In this document: positions 62,392-64,000 of the stretch, in pieces | Layout of the letters: every line of letters begins with the position of its first letter | Position numbering within the stretch: position 1 is the stretch's first letter | Assembly: GCA_965214325.1 (NCBI GenBank) | Contig: CBDCBG010000006.1 | Location: forward strand, 4,030,001 to 4,094,000 | Length of the DNA stretch: 64,000 nt | From: JAJEFO01 sp965214325 | Lineage (GTDB): Bacteria > Pseudomonadota > Alphaproteobacteria > Rhodobacterales > Rhodobacteraceae | Direction: 5' to 3' | Notes under the pieces: generated by a model | Database searches by the model: none | The model's input: the letters and a program-made list of their open reading frames with translations, nothing else | Told to the model about the DNA's origin: nothing | Position numbers and translations under genes: made by a program

Positions 62392-63939
62392 GGGTGAGCG
62401 CCACTGTCCCGGCTTTCGCCGGCTTGCGGGCCGCGGCCTGGGATGATCGCGAGCAGCACGCGGTTCCTCGCGCTCCCGGAGCCCGGCGTGTTCCCGAACC
62501 TCGCCTCCCGCTTCCTTGCGGGGATGACCCGCCGGCTCGCCGGCGACTGGCTGGAAGCGCACGGCCACAGGGCGCTCCTGGCCGGGACGTCCTGCGATCC
62601 GGAGCTCTTTCCGGGCACCATGCACAGGGCGGCGGGCCGGACGGGGCCGGGCGGGACCAGGGGGTTCGCCCGTTCCGACGGGCGGTGCACCGGCCCCCGC
62701 GGCAAGCCGAAGGAGATCTTCGCCACGCCGCTGAGGCCCGACGCCCGCGAGCCGCTTTCGAACCCGATGCCGCTGCCGCCCGACGTGGCGCCGCCCGCCG
62801 GTCCCGAGCCGGCGCCCCGGAATCCTGGGGCGATGCGCTCCCTGCATGCCGGGCCGGCGGCGGTTCCGGACTTCCGCCGGGCGCAGGGAAGGAAGCACAC
62901 GGCGGCCTGCGTGCCCGCCATGCATGTCCTCGCCGAACTCGCCAACATGAAGGGCTGCCTCGCCGCCGCGCAGTTCGCGCGGTCGCCGTCCCGGGCGGAG
63001 CCGGAGGCCGTCGGCGCATGGACGAACCCGAGGCCGGGGCTTCGCGAGCCGGTCTCCAAGTCCGCCATCCACCGGGTCGTCCGGCCGGTCGGTCCCGGGC
63101 GCCGGAGGATGTGGTCGCCCGCTGGTCCCGTCCCCGGCTTCCCATCGCCCGGGCGCTCGCCGCCGACGGCAAGCGCATCCGCGCCGCCAGCCGCAACGGC
63201 GAGGGCCGTCACGGGACCGTGGCGCCTGCCGGCCATGCCTCCGGCGCACCCTTCGCGCTCCCGGACTTCGGCGACGAGGGAGGCGAACTGGCGGCCACGC
63301 ACGACCTCCTGGAGCGCAGCGACATCCGCGGAAAGGTGATCGCCCTCGACGCGCTGCACACGACGCGCAAGACCGCGAAGCCGGTCACGGAACGCGCGGA
63401 CTACGTCTTCACCGTCAAGAGCAACGCTCCGGAGACCTTCGGCATCCTCGACGGCATCGACCGGGAGAGGGACGCCGCCGGCCGCTTCGAGGAGGATGTC
63501 GAAAAGGCCCGCGGGCGCCTGGAGCGGCGGTCCGTCCGTGTCACGACCCCGCCCAAGGGCGCCATCAGCCACCCTGGCGGCCAGCCAGGCCGCCCGCGTC
63601 ATCCGCTGCCGGGAGCCGCTGAAGAAGGATGCCGGCGCAGAGGACGGGAAGGACCGCATCGAGATCGGTTGTCCCGTCACCTCTCTCGATGCGAAGGCCG
63701 CGTCGCCGGGGGATCCGCTTCGGCCGACCGCGGCCATCGGGTGGTGGAGAACCTGAATCACCGCCAGAGAGACCGCGTCTTCGGCGAGGACGCCTGCCCG
63801 ACCCGCACGGGCTACGGCCCGGCGAACCGGGCCAGCCTCAACAACATCGCGCTCGCGGTGATCTTCGCCTGGGGCCGGCCCCAGGCGGCGGCTGCAACTC
63901 GACCGCAGCGAAGCCGTCGCGGCCCTGACCCGGCCCTGA
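62392..63939 (+). pseudogene. DUF4338-ISAs1 transposase copy 2, C-terminal part, degenerate
   Basis: After the IS66-like repeat the sequence resumes with CPGFRRLAGRGLG, then after a deletion STRFLALPEPGVFPNLASRF, EAHGHRALLAG and GTMHRAAG from the DruA-like domain. PDFRRAQGRKHTAACV begins the ISAs1 part. The frame changes near 63090 (to RLPIARALAADGKRIRAAS and ALDALHTTRKTAK), again near 63575 and once more before VVENLNHRQRD and GEDACPTRTGYG. At least three frameshifts make it non-functional. It shows the DUF4338-ISAs1 architecture missing from copy 1. Confidence 0.82.
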
Positions 63940-64000
63940 GAGGCAGCCGCATCCCGGCGGTTCCAGGGCGCCGCCGGAAAGGCCCCGGATCCTGACAACG

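Larger units (their letters stand above)
58927..63939 (+). mobile_element. ISAs1-like element copy 2, interrupted by an IS66-like element
   Basis: The left end starts with CAGGGC and resembles copy 1 from there on. The transposase gene starts at 59061 and continues at 62392 after the 3.2-kb IS66-like insertion. The C-terminal part carries several frameshifts and an internal deletion. The transposase stop is near 63939; the right end of the element was not defined. No target duplication flanks the inner element. Confidence 0.7.

Noticed and set aside
1..64000. CRISPR arrays, rRNA or tRNA genes
   Set aside because: No regularly spaced repeats and no T-loop or anticodon-like folds were found in the gaps examined by eye.

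Overview
The window reads as a high-GC alphaproteobacterial chromosome, most likely Rhodobacterales or a close relative. The supporting signs are a GTTC-N7-GTTC LexA box, an IalB-family secreted protein, a MetG with an FSTS-type signature loop, large single-domain PurL, and many TRAP, TTT and Gfo/Idh catabolic genes. No rRNA, tRNA or CRISPR array was seen. Placement below class level is inference.

Left part (1-23.1 kb). A four-gene catabolic operon (hydantoinase-B fragment, DAO oxidoreductase, HpcH aldolase, SDR) comes first, followed by housekeeping genes on the minus strand: purL, a YdeI-like gene, an ACT-domain gene and polA, then further along a Nudix gene and metG. Two mobile elements sit in this block. 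A RIT element (three tyrosine recombinases between 92-bp inverted repeats) splits a VOC/glyoxalase gene in two, and its own recombinase A and B genes are damaged, B by a tiny 83-bp insertion. A DDE-transposase IS sits in a CTAG that is the stop codon of both the EamA transporter gene and the Nudix gene, so neither is broken. An ImuA-like SOS gene with a clear LexA box lies between them.

Centre (23.3-58.9 kb). A catabolic and transport island lies between two broken ISAs1-like copies in the same orientation. It carries a DctP-DctQ-DctM TRAP transporter, a TctB-TctA-TctC tripartite tricarboxylate transporter, a DapA-like lyase/aldolase, Zn-dependent and quinone-type dehydrogenases, Gfo/Idh/MocA and NAD-binding oxidoreductases, a GST, a BKACE enzyme, an Ldh-type dehydrogenase, an LLM oxidoreductase, a flavin reductase and an enol-lactonase-like hydrolase. 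The FadR-type regulator at 34557 has a matching pair of TTGGTTAACCAA operators. Several island genes are dead or frameshifted: a hydroxyisobutyrate-type dehydrogenase, a GntR regulator with an internal stop, the BKACE gene, and a LysR regulator split by an ISKra4 element with a 10-bp target duplication. The substrate cannot be read from the sequence.

Mobile DNA. Both ISAs1-like copies appear to encode a DUF4338 (DruA-like) domain ahead of the ISAs1 transposase. Copy 1 is interrupted by an IS4-type element whose transposase also begins with a DUF4338 domain. Copy 2 is interrupted by an IS66-like element in which tnpA-tnpB are on one strand while tnpC and an adenine-specific DNA methyltransferase are on the other, all inside matching inverted repeats. 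These DruA-fused transposases and the methyltransferase-carrying IS66 variant are the most unusual content of the window.
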